Part shown: positions 5,436 through 6,029 of the stretch, piece after piece
Position numbering within the stretch: position 1 is the stretch's first letter
Layout: every line of letters starts with the position of its first letter
Origin: Oscillospiraceae bacterium
Lineage (GTDB): Bacteria > Bacillota > Clostridia > Oscillospirales > Oscillospiraceae
Direction: 5' to 3'
Assembly (NCBI GenBank): GCA_017405545.1
Contig: JAFRAF010000168.1
Location: forward strand, 1 to 6,029
Length of the DNA stretch: 6,029 nt
The notes under the pieces: generated by a model
Seen by the model: only the letters and a program-made list of their open reading frames with translations
Databases searched by the model: none
Told to the model about the DNA's origin: nothing
Translations under genes and position numbers: made by a program

Positions 5436-6029
5436 ATGAAAAAGTACGCATTGACCCTTATCCTGGTGCTGCTCATGTGCCTGTCTCTGGCAGCCTGCGG
5501 CACCACCGGTGACGACGCCGCCGACACAGCTGACACTGCCGACACCGCCGACACCGCCGAAAGCACCGACGCCGCAGAGGCCGCTGACTCCGCCGAAAGC
5601 GCCGAGCCGGTAACTCTGAAGGTCGCCGCATCCCCCACCCCTCACGCCGAGATCCTGGCTCAGGTCAAGGATGTTCTGGCTGAGCAGGGCATCGATTTGG
5701 TAGTCACCGAGTACAACGACTACGTGGTTCCCAACACCGCTGTTGAGGACGGCCTCGAGGACGCCAACTACTTCCAGCATCAGCCCTACCTCGATCAGTT
5801 CAACGAGGAAAACGGCACCCATCTGGTTTCTGTGGGCGCCATCCACTACGAGCCTTTCGGAATCTATCCCTGCAAGTGCGACTCTCTTGACAATCTGCCC
5901 GACGGCGCTACCATAGCTGTCCCCAACGACGCTACCAACGAAGCCCGTGCTCTCCAGCTTCTGGAGGCCAACGGCGTCATCACAATCAAAGAGGGCGCCG
6001 GCCTGGCTGCTCCCCCCCATGACATCACC
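5436..6029 (+). CDS. metQ: Methionine-binding lipoprotein, 3' end missing
   Basis: The substrate-capturing lipoprotein of the MetNIQ importer; 198 residues are visible before the window ends in frame. The N-terminus has a lysine pair, a hydrophobic core and a lipobox LAAC with the lipidated Cys at position 21, so the mature protein should be anchored to the outer face of the membrane. Residues 22-58 are a low-complexity acidic linker with four DTA repeats. The NlpA/MetQ fold starts near 59 and shows VAASPTPHAEIL, NDYVVPNTAVEDG, DANYFQHQPYL and AVPNDATNEARALQLLE, all family hallmarks. AGGAGGT at 5422-5428 lies seven bases before the ATG, and the start is three bases after the metI stop. The binding partner may be methionine or a close analogue; the T-box specifier supports methionine. 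Confidence 0.95.
   Translation, partial: MKKYALTLILVLLMCLSLAACGTTGDDAADTADTADTADTAESTDAAEAADSAESAEPVTLKVAASPTPHAEILAQVKDVLAEQGIDLVVTEYNDYVVPNTAVEDGLEDANYFQHQPYLDQFNEENGTHLVSVGAIHYEPFGIYPCKCDSLDNLPDGATIAVPNDATNEARALQLLEANGVITIKEGAGLAAPPHDIT
5523..5558 (+). repeat. In-frame 9-base tandem repeat in metQ
   Basis: Four consecutive copies of the codon triplet GAC-ACN-GCN encode Asp-Thr-Ala (residues 30-41), and degenerate Ala-Asp/Glu-Ser units follow to about residue 57. The last two copies are identical at the DNA level. This is a spacer between the lipid anchor and the binding domain, and its length could vary by slippage. Confidence 0.75.

Noticed and set aside
5412..6020. Long minus-strand open frame opposite metQ
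   Set aside because: It is Gly/Val-rich low-complexity sequence that mirrors the Ala/Asp/Thr repeat of metQ on the other strand, with no recognisable domain.

Overview
The window looks like chromosomal DNA from a GC-rich member of the Clostridia, most likely in or near the Oscillospiraceae. This is inferred from four things: a C-terminal SLH module of the Clostridia type, a T-box leader, strong AGGAGG-type ribosome binding sites, and codons rich in G and C. No species can be named from the sequence alone, and no mobile element, tRNA, rRNA or CRISPR array is visible.

Layout. (1) Bases 1-825, plus strand: the 3' part of a gene for a surface protein ending in three S-layer homology (SLH) repeats; its start lies outside the window. 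(2) Bases 849-877: a strong hairpin in the gap between two convergent genes. (3) Bases 883-2883, minus strand: three genes in one direction, read as tfoX-like (N-terminal TfoX domain only), a cation diffusion facilitator (CDF) metal transporter, and a small RluA-family pseudouridine synthase that overlaps the transporter by four bases. (4) Bases 2884-3228: a gene-free stretch that is not empty. On the minus strand it holds a consensus sigma-A promoter, about 150 bases of hairpin-rich RNA, and an intrinsic terminator whose first arm can instead pair with an upstream segment. This is attenuator architecture about 60 bases ahead of tfoX, and I could not match it to any riboswitch class I know. 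(5) Bases 3229-3546, plus strand: a sigma-A promoter and a complete T-box leader with a methionine (ATG) specifier, the T-box antiterminator and a terminator. (6) Bases 3683-6029, plus strand: metN, metI and metQ (cut off by the window end), a methionine ABC importer.

How the parts work together. The metNIQ operon is a self-consistent methionine uptake unit. When tRNA-Met is uncharged it should bind the leader through the ATG specifier and the TGGT bulge, block termination, and switch on import by the lipoprotein MetQ, the permease MetI and the ATPase MetN. The divergent tfoX-CDF-rluA cluster appears to be a separate transcription unit. Its promoter and putative attenuator lie back to back with the T-box promoter. 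The most interesting candidate for something undescribed is that minus-strand leader.
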